Counted from the stretch's first letter, positions 27,462 through 36,568 are shown. The stretch: DNA of 64,000 nt from Streptomyces sp. NBC_01244 (GCF_035987325.1 NZ_CP108488.1:7192001-7256000), one strand, 5' to 3'. Numbers and translations are program-made. Notes: generated by a model not told the origin, from the letters alone.

Positions 27462-28565
27462 CTGTACCTGCGCAGATTGGCAACCGGTAACTGGCAGGCG
27501 ACTGTCCGCAATCGGGCTGGAGACCGGTTCAGTGAATCGTTTCCGCTGAAAACCCAGGCTCGGAAATGGGGCCTGGACCAGGAGGCCCAATTCGCTCGCG
27601 GAACCCTGCGAAACCCTCGCGCGGGCGAGATCTCCTTCAGCGAGTGGCACGACAGATGGTGGAGCGCGCGGGTCGCGGAGCCGCACACGCTGCGCGGCGA
27701 TGCATCCAGCATCAAGAACCACGTTCTGCCGCACTGGGCTGCCTGGGAGATGGGGGACATCATGCGTATGGACGTCCAGACCTGGATCCGTGTGTTGGTG
27801 GACAAGGAGGTGGGGGCCTCTGCGATCAGGCGCGCGTACAACCTGATGTCCTCCATCATGCGCGCAGCCGTGGACGACGACGTGCTTCCGGTGAGCCCCT
27901 GTCGCAGCATCGACCTGCCCACCATCGCGGTCAAGCCCCCGCAATGGTTCACGCTCGACCAGGCGCAGAGCGTCCTGGACCAACTCTCCGCCCCATGGCG
28001 GACCATGTGCCTGTTGGGCTTCTACACGGGTCTGCGCTGGGGTGAACTCGCCGGCCTGCACAGCCATCGCATCGACCGGCGCCGCTCCCGCCTGTTCGTG
28101 GTGGAGGTCAACACCAAGAGCGGGATCAAGGAGTACCCAAAGAGCTCGAAGAGTCGCCGGGAAGTGCCCCTTCCGGGCCATGTCCTGGAGGCGCTCGAAC
28201 GCCAAACCCATCGGCTTGAGCGGGACGCGCTCGTCTTCACCACCACCACCAAGGGCCGTGCTGGGCGTCGTCTCGATGACGGTAACTGGAGGAGGCAGAC
28301 CTGGTGGCCAGCGGTGGGCGAGGCCTCCTTCTTCGACTTGGACGGCGAGCAACGGCCCGTTCCGCACTACCCTCCGCACTCCATGCGCCACACCTGCGCC
28401 TCGTGGCTCGTGCAGAAGGGAGTCTCCCTGTACGAGGTTCAGCACCTCCTCGGCCACGAGAGCTTCCAAACCACTCAGCGCTACGCTCACCTTCAGCCGG
28501 ACGCCCATAAGGCTGTCCTCGGGGCTTGGGAGCGCCTGGAGGCCCCGCTGACCATCGCCGCATGA
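27462..28565 (+). CDS. int: Tyrosine recombinase / site-specific integrase
   Basis: An integrase of about 367 residues. An N-terminal AP2-like arm-binding region (ATGNWQATVRNRAGDRF), a SAM-like core-binding region and the catalytic domain are in order. Catalytic residues are R192 in TGLRWGELAGLH, H306-x-x-R309 in HSMRHTCASW, H332 in LLGHESFQ and Y341 in QRYAHL. No ATG or GTG is available. AAGGA (27451-27455) is 6 bases before a CTG at 27462, and family members begin about this far before the arm-binding strand, so I propose CTG; a TTG at 27477 is the alternative. The stop codon lies inside a 27-bp hairpin. Confidence 0.88.
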   Translation: MYLRRLATGNWQATVRNRAGDRFSESFPLKTQARKWGLDQEAQFARGTLRNPRAGEISFSEWHDRWWSARVAEPHTLRGDASSIKNHVLPHWAAWEMGDIMRMDVQTWIRVLVDKEVGASAIRRAYNLMSSIMRAAVDDDVLPVSPCRSIDLPTIAVKPPQWFTLDQAQSVLDQLSAPWRTMCLLGFYTGLRWGELAGLHSHRIDRRRSRLFVVEVNTKSGIKEYPKSSKSRREVPLPGHVLEALERQTHRLERDALVFTTTTKGRAGRRLDDGNWRRQTWWPAVGEASFFDLDGEQRPVPHYPPHSMRHTCASWLVQKGVSLYEVQHLLGHESFQTTQRYAHLQPDAHKAVLGAWERLEAPLTIAA

Positions 28566-28613
28566 ACGACTGCGCCCTGTCCGAAACGGACAGGGCGCAG
28601 TCGTTCATGCGGC
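28557..28613 (+). terminator. 27-bp perfect hairpin over the integrase stop codon
   Basis: Bases 28557-28583 and 28587-28613 are perfect inverted repeats separated by only AAA. The stem core is CGCCCTGTCCG. The int stop TGA (28563-28565) is inside the left arm. It is followed by TTTCCCTCC, so it can act as an intrinsic terminator of int. Such a long perfect stem could also be a recombination-related site. Confidence 0.8.
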
Positions 28614-29314
28614 CGCGTTTCCCTCCGCCTTCCTCGGCGGGCCCTGGGTCGTCCGGATGGGGAACGGGCGGGTGGGCATGCTTCCCTGAGATCGTGTGCC
28701 GCGGGATCCGACCCCTGCTGGACGAATCACGAGTGGGCGGCCAAAATGGGAGACGCGGCATGCGACTGACTGATGACCAGCCGGCGGATTCATGCGTCAG
28801 ACCTTGGTCTCGGGGGATGCCCGTGGGTATGTGGGAGCTCTCCGCAGAGCCTAAGCGTGCGGATCGGAGCTCGCTGGGTTTGACGCTCGTTTGACGCTCA
28901 CGACGCCTGAAGGATCATTCAGGCGGCTGGAAACCCGGCCTGACCTGCATGTTTGTAGGTTGGACTCCCTGCTACATGTTAACGATGACCCAGCATGTCG
29001 AGTGCGTCGCGATCCTTGAGCCCGTTGGAAAGGGCCTCTGACCTGTAGGTTAGGGCAGTGTGCGTTATGTGCGCTGTGGGCGTTACGGGCGATATCTTGA
29101 CGCAGATTTGACGCTCGTGACGCACGTTTGACGCACGCCGTCGGCGATCTCTGACGAGTTGTCAGGCGTAGGAGGGGGCGTCCCGCAGCGGATTTTGATC
29201 TTGCTGCGGGAGGCGCCCTTTCCGGTAGTCGGCGACCGAGTCGGCCGGCGGCAGACCCGCGATCCACCTTCTCCTGTCCGATTACGCTCTGTGATAATCC
29301 GAGGGGGCTCGCGA
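28614..29314. other. Gene-free region downstream of int, candidate attachment region
   Basis: About 700 bases with no supported gene. The left half has no clear structure. From 28879 onward it is less GC-rich and holds repeated TTTGACGC motifs and two copies of a GACCTG...TAGGTT motif (around 28941 and 29040). No tRNA-like T-arm was found, so if this is an attachment region its target is not a tRNA gene visible here. Confidence 0.4.
28879..29136 (+). repeat. Direct repeats TTTGACGC(T/A)C
   Basis: Copies at 28879-28888, 28890-28899, 29107-29116 and 29127-29136, plus a CTTGACGCAG variant at 29096-29105. Neighbouring starts are 11 bases apart in two pairs (28879/28890 and 29096/29107). Regular spacing near one helical turn beside a tyrosine integrase fits arm-type integrase or excisionase binding sites, or iterons. 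Confidence 0.55.
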
Positions 29315-30763
29315 CTAGTAGCCGGGACCGTAGGGGTTCCATCCGCGCAGGAACGGCTGCAGGTCGCTGGCGCGAGGTTCGGGGATGTCGGGCAGGCGGA
29401 GCGTCCCGTTGAGCGGGTTCAGGCGCTCCACGTGGTCGGTGGCCCAGGCGATCCATGCCTCGGCTCCGTCCCTCTCCGGTCCGGTCGCCAAGGTCTTTGC
29501 GTGGAGGCGGAGGGCGTCGACATACTCGGCCAGGCCCGCTGCACGGCGCCATGCTTGTTCCTGCGCTTCGAGGTGCTGGACTCGGGCTGCCTCGGCGAAG
29601 TCGATCTTTGCCCGTTGCATCGCGGCTTCCCATTGCAGCCGCTTCTCCCGTGCCGCCTCCAGGTCGGCCAGTCGTTTGCGTTCGGCGGCCTCGCCTCGAA
29701 GTCCCACTTCCTGCACGACTTCGGCGAGCTGATCCTCAAGAGGGCGCGCGGCCGTGTCGGCCCACTCGTCGGCTCTGTGCCGCAACCCACCACTGATGCA
29801 GATCCTTAGGCGTTCAGCGGGGGAGTGGTCGTACCGGGGAATCCTGACCCAAGAGTGCTTCTCGGCGTCCGCGAGTTCCTTCTTCGTGGGGATGTGTTCG
29901 GTGCGGTCCTGTTCCTGCAGGATGAAGAAATCGCATCGCTGGCCCTGGGTGGTGATGGTGAAGTGGGGAGGGCCGTTTCGTCGGCGATGTGGCGCGGGTG
30001 CACTCTCGGCCGTTCCGAACGCGCTGGTATGCCCCAGCTTCTGCGTTGCGGTGAGCAGCGCGTGGATGAGACGGAAGGCTCTGCTCTGCACGGCTTTGGT
30101 CAGTGCCATGGGCTGGGGGTGCGCCTGCAGAGCTCTGACCACGGGGTGTGGAGTGGGGAGCCGTGCCGGTACGGGAATGGGTGGCAGCACGGCCAGTCGC
30201 CAGGCTGGGGCGTCGACCAGCCGGATTTCGTATCCGTCGCGGCACCAGCCTGCGTGCAGTTCCTTGGTTGCGGGGATCTTTCCCGACCTGCGTGCTGCGG
30301 CAACACGGATCGGCCATTTCTCGGTCTCCCGACCGGTGGCTTCGCGTTTGACGATTCGGCCGCCGGCTTCGGCGAGCTCCTCCAGGAGCTGCTCGGTGAC
30401 GGTCTTGGCCCTCTTCCTCGGGAGGGGGCTCGTTCCCGGCGATGGCACAGGCGCGGCTGCCTTGACGCTGGCCTTTTCGCCCTCGGCTACTTCAGGCGGC
30501 AGGGTTCCAGCCCGTGGTGCGGGCACTGCGTCGATGCTGCGAGGCTGATCGGGGGGAGGGGATCCGTGGTCCAGGTATTGCTCGCCGGCCTTGGTGAGCG
30601 CGACGGACCACTGCCCCCGTCGCTTGGAGACTTTGACTAGACCGCGGCTGTGCAGGGCTTGGCAGCTGAGTTTGTGCCCGGTTCCTTCCCACACGCCGTC
30701 AGGGCAGCCTCGGGCGACCCATTGCAGCACCTGTTGCTGCCGTTCGTTGAGCTCTCGTGGCAC
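29315..30763 (-). CDS. Large hypothetical protein with N-terminal winged-helix-like region and coiled coil
   Basis: A protein of about 482 residues. The N-terminal 75 residues (ELNERQQQVLQWVARGCPDG and LSCQALHSRGLVKVSKRRG) look like a winged helix. A proline-rich linker and a second helical domain (VTEQLLEELAEAGGRIVKRE) follow. From about 330 there is a long charged coiled coil (ERKRLADLEAAREKRLQWEA), and the end is Gly/Pro-rich. GGGGAG lies 5 bases before the GTG at 30763, so I prefer this start over ATG 30877 or 30799. Similar proteins are common in Streptomyces without a known role. It sits between the integrase region and the biosynthetic cluster and may be the last gene of the island. 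Confidence 0.68.
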   Translation of the reverse strand: MPRELNERQQQVLQWVARGCPDGVWEGTGHKLSCQALHSRGLVKVSKRRGQWSVALTKAGEQYLDHGSPPPDQPRSIDAVPAPRAGTLPPEVAEGEKASVKAAAPVPSPGTSPLPRKRAKTVTEQLLEELAEAGGRIVKREATGRETEKWPIRVAAARRSGKIPATKELHAGWCRDGYEIRLVDAPAWRLAVLPPIPVPARLPTPHPVVRALQAHPQPMALTKAVQSRAFRLIHALLTATQKLGHTSAFGTAESAPAPHRRRNGPPHFTITTQGQRCDFFILQEQDRTEHIPTKKELADAEKHSWVRIPRYDHSPAERLRICISGGLRHRADEWADTAARPLEDQLAEVVQEVGLRGEAAERKRLADLEAAREKRLQWEAAMQRAKIDFAEAARVQHLEAQEQAWRRAAGLAEYVDALRLHAKTLATGPERDGAEAWIAWATDHVERLNPLNGTLRLPDIPEPRASDLQPFLRGWNPYGPGY

Positions 30764-31528
30764 CTGAACTCCCCACCGTGCGAATGCCTGCACAGGCATG
30801 CTCGCAGCCCCACTCCGCCTGGCGCGGGTGGAATGGGGGTGGCCGGCGACGATGAAGATTCGGACAGATGTAGGCATGGCCGCCTGCGGTGGCTAGGCTC
30901 GCAGTCGTTCGTTGGTGGCCGCCGTGGACGCTTGCTGGCCGGCCTGTGACGGGTGCTGGCCATCTCGCGATCATCCGAGCAGGTGGCCGCCGGGCGTACG
31001 ACTGCCCGTACTAGCCTGGCCGTCCGTGCTGAGGCGTTCCCGTGTCTCGGGCAGGGGAAGGCTGGTTAGGGGTGTCGGTCCCGCTCGGCTGCGGCCAGCG
31101 GGGGATTGGCGAGTGGATCGTGTGAACGTGAGCCGCTCGTGCTTCTGGTGATGGGTGCCTGGGGTAAGCAGGGGCGTGCAGACGCTCCGCAGACGAGGGT
31201 GTCAGTTCGAAACGAGAGCGGGTTGGTTCATGTCGGTCGCGGCGCGAGAGCAGATGGATGTCGTCGCAGGCGCGCTCGCTCCCTGCGACCTCGTGCCCCG
31301 CGAGGCGAAGCTCGCGCTCGTCGAAGCCTTCCGGAGGGAAGCCGTTGAAGACGCCCACGCCTCTGATGTCGAACATCGAACCTTCTCCCGGTCGTTGACC
31401 GTGCCGGCCTCGGCAATGGCCCCGCGCTCGCGCATCCCTGTCCGGCATTGCGCCGGACCGGGCGGTAGCCGGGTCTCTCGCGACGGGACGCTACTACGGA
31501 GTCCGCGTCCTGCACGGCAGCTACTGGG
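30764..31528. other. Gap without a supported gene at the cluster border
   Basis: About 765 bases between the hypothetical protein start and the phosphopantetheinyl transferase stop. A plus-strand frame from about 31230 (MSVAAREQMDVVAGALAPCD, then a helical REAKLALVEAFRREAVEDA) is protein-like but loses coding character after about 50 codons. A different plus frame then reads LATGRYYGVRVLHGSYWVTA. This could be one frameshifted, decayed gene. No ribosome binding site supports either piece. Confidence 0.3.
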
Positions 31529-32230
31529 TCACAGCGACAGGTCGGCGACCCGCAGCAGTTTGACGACGTCGATCTCCGGCTGCGGCGCGGTGGTGGCCAG
31601 GGCAGCGCTTCCGTAGCCCAGTGCCAGATCCGTGAGGTGGATGGCCTGATCCGGCCAGCCGGCCGGAGGATCGTCGATCTGGGCCACTAGGTCGTCCACC
31701 GACAGTGCAGGGAAGGGTACCTGGAGTATTCCGTGCCCGGTGAGCTTGACCGTAGCCTCCTTGCGCGCCCAGATCCGGAACAGCGCGGTTCGGAGCGACT
31801 CACCGCGGTACGTGGCGAGACTCCGGCGCTCGCTCTCCGAGGCGATTAGGCGAACCATCTCGTCGATCTCCCCCCTATGGCTGCCCAGCTCCACGTCAAG
31901 CCCGACCTTGGTGTCGGTCGCGGCCGCAATCACGACGACGTCCCCCGTGTGCGAGACGGAGAAGTCGAGTTCAGGCCCCATCGCGAAGTGGGGCTTCCCG
32001 TGGCCGCCGTCGCTGCAGTGAAAACAGGCCCGGCTGATGTCGACCTCGGGCGCCGGCATATCCAAATACTGTGCTCCCAGAGCCCGTTGTATGGCACGAG
32101 AGGTGACGAACATCCTCCGCACCTGCTCCCTGCCCAGCTCGTCGGCACGGGACAACTCCGCCGGAGACAGCAGGCTCCGGGCCTCCCACTCGACCGACTC
32201 CGCTTCCACGACCCATATCCGCACGACCAT
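31529..32230 (-). CDS. Sfp-type 4'-phosphopantetheinyl transferase
   Basis: A 233-residue PPTase that would convert apo carrier proteins to the holo form by transferring phosphopantetheine from CoA to Ser. Visible motifs are HGKPHF, FSVSHTGDVVVIA, VGLDVELG (Mg-binding Asp and Glu) and the catalytic FRIWARKEATVKLTGHG. Length fits the Sfp group. It is the last gene of the minus-strand cluster and would serve the five or more ACP/PCP domains seen here. Start ATG 32230 has only a weak ribosome binding site. Confidence 0.9.
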   Translation of the reverse strand: MVVRIWVVEAESVEWEARSLLSPAELSRADELGREQVRRMFVTSRAIQRALGAQYLDMPAPEVDISRACFHCSDGGHGKPHFAMGPELDFSVSHTGDVVVIAAATDTKVGLDVELGSHRGEIDEMVRLIASESERRSLATYRGESLRTALFRIWARKEATVKLTGHGILQVPFPALSVDDLVAQIDDPPAGWPDQAIHLTDLALGYGSAALATTAPQPEIDVVKLLRVADLSL

Positions 32231-32384
32231 GCGTACATCTTATTTCCTGCCCGAGGGATTTCCATCGAGCGCCCAGGTCTCCGGTAGGGAAGGCGCTTTC
32301 TGGTCCTTCGGCGCAGGTTGTCGCAGACCAAAACGAAACGGGCCACCGGAATATCCGACGACCCGTCACGAAATCGAGGCTATC

Positions 32385-34964
32385 CTAAGGCTGAGCAGAA
32401 GCCGCATCTGCGGCCTGAGCCTTCAATGCGCGTGCCATACTTGCGCGGCATTCGAACATCAGCCGCCACAGAGGCCCGCTTGGCTCTGTGGCGTCAATCC
32501 ATTCATCCGTGGCTCGCAGCGTGGTTGTAGCCACTTGGGCTGTGGGGTAGAGGAACTCGACTATCCGCTTCGCCATGTCGGCCCCGCGGGACTCCCATAC
32601 GTCATGGATCACGGAAAAATACTTACCCGTGTAAGGAGCAAGCAATTCCCGCTGATCCATCTGAACGAATCCGTCGATGATGGCCTTCTGCATGGCACTG
32701 GGGAGAGCGTCAGACTCCACGACTGCTGCCCATGCCTCTTCCTTCGCCTCCTTCGTCGGTCGGGCCGCGCGCGCTGTGGCTGCATGGCGCTCACTCGTCG
32801 CGGTCTTCTCGCGCTCGAACTCCGCGTCGATGTCAGCTTCATTGGCCAGATTCATTGCAGCCAGACGCTGCACGAAAGCCCATCGCAGCTCGGTGTCCAT
32901 TGTCAGGCCCGCCAGCGTCTGCTCTCCGTCCAGCAGGTCCTGGAGCAGCTTCAACTGCTCAGGTGTACGGGCAGTGGCGGCGAATGCGCGGGCCCAGGCC
33001 AACTGGTGGTCGCTGCCGGGCTCGGCGGAGCGCAGGTGCTCCAGAGCCGCATCGGTCCATTGCTGAAGGCCCGTCTCTCGCCAGTCAGGATCCGTATAGA
33101 GGTCCAACGCACGCTTCAGCTGAAAGTGAAGGGTTTGGACGACACCGATATCAGATTCGTCGCCGATGTTGGAGAGCACCAGATCAAGGTAGTCACGCGT
33201 CGCCAGTTCGCCATCCCTGGTCATGTCCAGAGCGGACGCCCAACACAGGGCGCGCGGCAGAGAGGACTCGAAAGCGTCCAAGTGCTTGGTGACGAAACCG
33301 AGAGACTTCCTGTCCAAGCGGACTTTTGCGTACGTCAGATCGTCGTCGTTGAGGAGGATCACAGCCGGCCGGTTCCTGCCCAGCATCCCCGGCACACTCG
33401 TCAGCTCGCCCTCTACATCGGCTTCGATCCGCGCACTGCGAACCAACTTGCCGGTAGCGCCATCGAGGTCGTACAGGCCGATGGCCAAACGGTGCCGCCG
33501 CAACGTTGTCTTCCCCTTAGCGCCTCGGGGAAGATCGGGCGCCTCCTGATGTACGACGAAAGAGGTGATGACACCATTGGCGTCAGTCTCGATCCCCGGA
33601 CGGAGGACGTTGATGCCGGCGGTCTGGAGCCATTCTTCTGCCCACTTGCCCAAATCGCGACCGCTGGACTTCTCCAGGACGCTCAGGAGGTCGTTCAGGG
33701 TAGTGTTCCCGAATGCGTGACGTTTGAAGTAGGCCTGCACCCCGCCGAAGAACGCGTCCTCGCCGACGTAAGCAACGAGCTGCTTGAGGACAGATGCGCC
33801 TTTCGCGTAGGTAATTCCGTCGAAGTTGGGCCATACGTCTTCGAGCGAGGGCATGTCTGCCATGACGGGGTGCGTAGAGGGCAGCTGATCCTGCCAATAG
33901 GCCCACGTTTTGGTCTTGTTCGCAAACGTGGACCATGCCCCCGGCCAACGCGAACCAGGCGCGGAAGCAAGGCATGCCACGGACACGTACGTGGCAAACG
34001 ACTCGTTCAACCACAAGTCGTTCCACCAACGCATTGTGACCAGGTTGCCGAACCACATGTGCGAAAGTTCGTGCAGAATCGTTTCGGCGCGGTCTTCGTA
34101 GGCTGCGTCGGTCACCTTGGACTGGAACACGTACTGTTCACGGAGGGTCACCGCGCCTACGTTCTCCATCGCGCCCGCATTGAACTCGGGTACGAAGAGC
34201 TGATCATATTTGGCGAAGGGGTACGGGTGATCGAATTTGTCTTCGAGCCAAGTAAGGCCTTGCCTTGTCGTCTCGAACAGATCCTCCGCGTCCAGGGACT
34301 CCGCCAACGAAGGGCGGCAGTAAATTCCGAGTGGGATCACCCGGCCATCCCGCTCGTACGAACTGTGCACCGAGTGATAGGGGCCCGCGATCAGCGCACT
34401 GACATACGTGGAGATGCGGGGTGTCGGATCAAAGACCCACACGTCGTCCTCGGGGTCGGGCGCCGGCGAGTTGGAGATGACCGTCCAACCGGCGGGAGCC
34501 TTGACCGTGAACTGGAAGGTTGCCTTCAGGTCGGGCTGCTCAAAACTGGCGAAGACCCTGCGAGCGTCAGGAACTTCGAACTGGGTGTACAGGAAGACCT
34601 GTCGATCCACTGGGTCGACAAATCGATGCAGTCCCTCGCCGGTGTTCGTGTACGCGCAGTCCGCGACCACACTGAGTGTATTGGATCCCTCTTTCAGGCC
34701 GGGAAGCGCAATGCGAGATTCGGCGAACACCTCTGCCGGATCCAGGGTGTTGCCGTTGAGCACAACCTCGTGCACGGCAGATGCCACGAGATCGATGAAG
34801 GACTCGGCGCCATTGTCGTTGACGTCAAAACTCACCGTAGTGGCCGACCGGAAGGTGTCATCCTCTTGCGCGTCGGACAGATCCAGTTGAATTGTGTATG
34901 AATTCACAGTGAGCAGATTCGCTCGCTGCTCCGCCTCGTCACGGGTCAGATTGATGCCAGGCAC
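32385..34964 (-). CDS. pepN: M1 family aminopeptidase N
   Basis: An 859-residue zinc aminopeptidase very like the housekeeping PepN of Streptomyces. The exopeptidase motif GAMEN is at residues 264-268, and the zinc motif HELSH (298-302) is followed by Glu321 in NDLWLNES, giving HEXXH-x18-E. The C-terminal ERAP1-like helical domain is full length. GTG 34964 is preceded by GAGGAG at 7 bases. The gene has visibly lower G+C and different codon use from the NRPS genes, as does the adjacent C-domain gene. Since a genome normally carries PepN elsewhere, this copy may be a resistant target or may process the product. Confidence 0.93.
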   Translation of the reverse strand: MPGINLTRDEAEQRANLLTVNSYTIQLDLSDAQEDDTFRSATTVSFDVNDNGAESFIDLVASAVHEVVLNGNTLDPAEVFAESRIALPGLKEGSNTLSVVADCAYTNTGEGLHRFVDPVDRQVFLYTQFEVPDARRVFASFEQPDLKATFQFTVKAPAGWTVISNSPAPDPEDDVWVFDPTPRISTYVSALIAGPYHSVHSSYERDGRVIPLGIYCRPSLAESLDAEDLFETTRQGLTWLEDKFDHPYPFAKYDQLFVPEFNAGAMENVGAVTLREQYVFQSKVTDAAYEDRAETILHELSHMWFGNLVTMRWWNDLWLNESFATYVSVACLASAPGSRWPGAWSTFANKTKTWAYWQDQLPSTHPVMADMPSLEDVWPNFDGITYAKGASVLKQLVAYVGEDAFFGGVQAYFKRHAFGNTTLNDLLSVLEKSSGRDLGKWAEEWLQTAGINVLRPGIETDANGVITSFVVHQEAPDLPRGAKGKTTLRRHRLAIGLYDLDGATGKLVRSARIEADVEGELTSVPGMLGRNRPAVILLNDDDLTYAKVRLDRKSLGFVTKHLDAFESSLPRALCWASALDMTRDGELATRDYLDLVLSNIGDESDIGVVQTLHFQLKRALDLYTDPDWRETGLQQWTDAALEHLRSAEPGSDHQLAWARAFAATARTPEQLKLLQDLLDGEQTLAGLTMDTELRWAFVQRLAAMNLANEADIDAEFEREKTATSERHAATARAARPTKEAKEEAWAAVVESDALPSAMQKAIIDGFVQMDQRELLAPYTGKYFSVIHDVWESRGADMAKRIVEFLYPTAQVATTTLRATDEWIDATEPSGPLWRLMFECRASMARALKAQAADAASAQP

Positions 34965-35130
34965 TGCTATTCTCCTCGTGCATTATTGATGGGAAACCCT
35001 TGCGGCTCTGCCTCTCGCGCCGCCGCGGATCATCGGCCTGCGCAATGAAATTCGAAGAGGGTCCCATCGATATGCGCATACGCGAACGCAGTCGAGACGT
35101 CACGCATCAGAGAAACGGAATACTCCAGGC

Positions 35131-36435
35131 CTAAAATGCAGGCGGCCCGGGAATCGGCCGACGAGGAGTGAGGTCCACTTCGTCGATGCTCCCCGACGTT
35201 CCGGATGCCATGTGAACAAGGGCCGCCTCCAAGGCCGGGGGGAACGCGGCGAGGAGTTCGGCAGGCAGATATTCATGGCTGGCGGCAGCAACGACGTGCA
35301 TTCCCTCACCGGTAGCAACTCGCAAATGGAATCGCGGGCCTTCCTGGCGGACAGCATTCCGCCATACGACGGTGCTCAGCAGCGGGTCACCGTCCGAAGG
35401 GGCTTCACCGGCATCCCCTAGGAAGTTGTAGAAGCAGTTGAAATTCATCGGGTCAGGGTCTTGGTGTCCCCGCCCTTCAAGGGCAGTCCGAAGGGCGTCC
35501 ACGTCGTAGCAGCCGTAGGCGTATACATCGAGGCTGCTGAGGTACGTGCCACGGAGAAAATCTTCCAACCGCATTCCCTGTGCAGCAGAGACGGTCAAGG
35601 GCGTCAGCTGATTCATGGAGCTGACGATCTTTTCCCAGCGCCGGTCGAAACGATTCGAAGAGATAAGACCAAAGGTGATCGACTCTCTGCCCTTGAGGCG
35701 GAAGAGTGAAAGGGCGGCAGCCCCGAGAATGACCGACTGCACTGAAATATTCAGGCGCGCGGCAATCTGGTTTGCCGCCTCCATTCCGGCCTTGGTGTAC
35801 ATGTCGGCCCGCAGCCGCCGGCTGGTATCCCCCGGGATCCTGTCATCCTCGACGAATTCATCCCATGCATCGCCCCAGTAGTCGATGGTGGCTTGGCGTT
35901 GATCCAAGTCGGATCGCTGTTCGAGTGCGAGCTGGACCGGCTGCGGACCGGGCGTCAATTCGTTCCCCGCGGCAAGGGCGTTGAACTGATCCTCCAGCAG
36001 AACGCACGCAGCGTGGTCGACGGCCATGTGGTGCAGCACGGAGATCAGGAAGCGAGGCATCCCTTTATGGGTTCCGATGACCGCACGGCAAGGATGTTCG
36101 ACGTCGATACGGAACGGCTCCTGGGCAATCTCTGCAGCCGCTTCCAGCGCGGCATCGGAGCTGTCGTCGGGCAGCTCAACGAAACCAAGTTTTACATCAG
36201 GCACGGGCTGTACGATCTGCAACGGCTCTGCGGGCCTGCGATCGTATACGGTTCTCAGCGACTCGTTCAGCCGCAGGATCTCACTCCAGATACCGTTAAT
36301 TTGCTCGAGATCCATGCCGTCGGGCAAAGGGAATGCGAGTGTCAGGTCCGGACTGCTCTCCCCTCGGGGCCCAGTGAATTCTGTGGAACGAAGCACAGAC
36401 AGCTGGCCGAACGTCACCGGAGCTACCGAAACCAT
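35131..36435 (-). CDS. Stand-alone NRPS condensation-domain protein
   Basis: A 434-residue condensation-superfamily protein with no A or PCP domain. The active-site motif is HHMAVDH in VLHHMAVDHAACVLL: both His and the Asp of HHxxxDG are present, but the Gly is His. The latch region and C-lobe (FGLISSNRFDRRW and MNFNCFYNFLG) are complete. It may catalyse amide or ester formation or act as a tailoring acyltransferase. The frame begins at GTG 36441, but GGGAG is better spaced (9) to ATG 36435. Upstream is a leader with a 7-codon ORF and a strong hairpin. It runs in the same direction as pepN, 166 bases ahead of it. Confidence 0.8.
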   Translation of the reverse strand: MVSVAPVTFGQLSVLRSTEFTGPRGESSPDLTLAFPLPDGMDLEQINGIWSEILRLNESLRTVYDRRPAEPLQIVQPVPDVKLGFVELPDDSSDAALEAAAEIAQEPFRIDVEHPCRAVIGTHKGMPRFLISVLHHMAVDHAACVLLEDQFNALAAGNELTPGPQPVQLALEQRSDLDQRQATIDYWGDAWDEFVEDDRIPGDTSRRLRADMYTKAGMEAANQIAARLNISVQSVILGAAALSLFRLKGRESITFGLISSNRFDRRWEKIVSSMNQLTPLTVSAAQGMRLEDFLRGTYLSSLDVYAYGCYDVDALRTALEGRGHQDPDPMNFNCFYNFLGDAGEAPSDGDPLLSTVVWRNAVRQEGPRFHLRVATGEGMHVVAAASHEYLPAELLAAFPPALEAALVHMASGTSGSIDEVDLTPRRPIPGPPAF

Positions 36436-36536
36436 TATCACATTCTCCCGCCGACTTGCTCAAATCGGCTCGGCCATTCAAGCAAGTGAAGAAACCGCTG
36501 CGCCACGTCGATGAAGAACCCGTGGCGTTTACATGG

Positions 36537-36568
36537 CAGGGGGTGGAGGATGTATCCCCCACCCCCTG
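36537..36568 (-). promoter_or_regulatory. Leader hairpin between micro-ORF and C-domain gene
   Basis: Two complementary arms of 14-15 bases (core CAGGGGGTGG against CCACCCCCTG), with one G-U wobble and a loop of at most 4 bases, lie in the transcribed leader of the C-domain gene. A smaller GCCGGC-GACA-GCCGGC hairpin precedes it (about 36572-36587). No U-tract follows, so the role could be attenuation, mRNA stability or ribosome access. Confidence 0.6.

Noticed and set aside
28566..29314. tRNA gene as the integration target of the tyrosine recombinase
   Set aside because: No T-arm (GTTCGAATC-like) or cloverleaf could be found in this stretch or near its borders.
32037..34901. 954-codon plus-strand open frame
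   Set aside because: Antisense to pepN, whose zinc motifs and full length are clear; the plus frame has no domain-like pattern.
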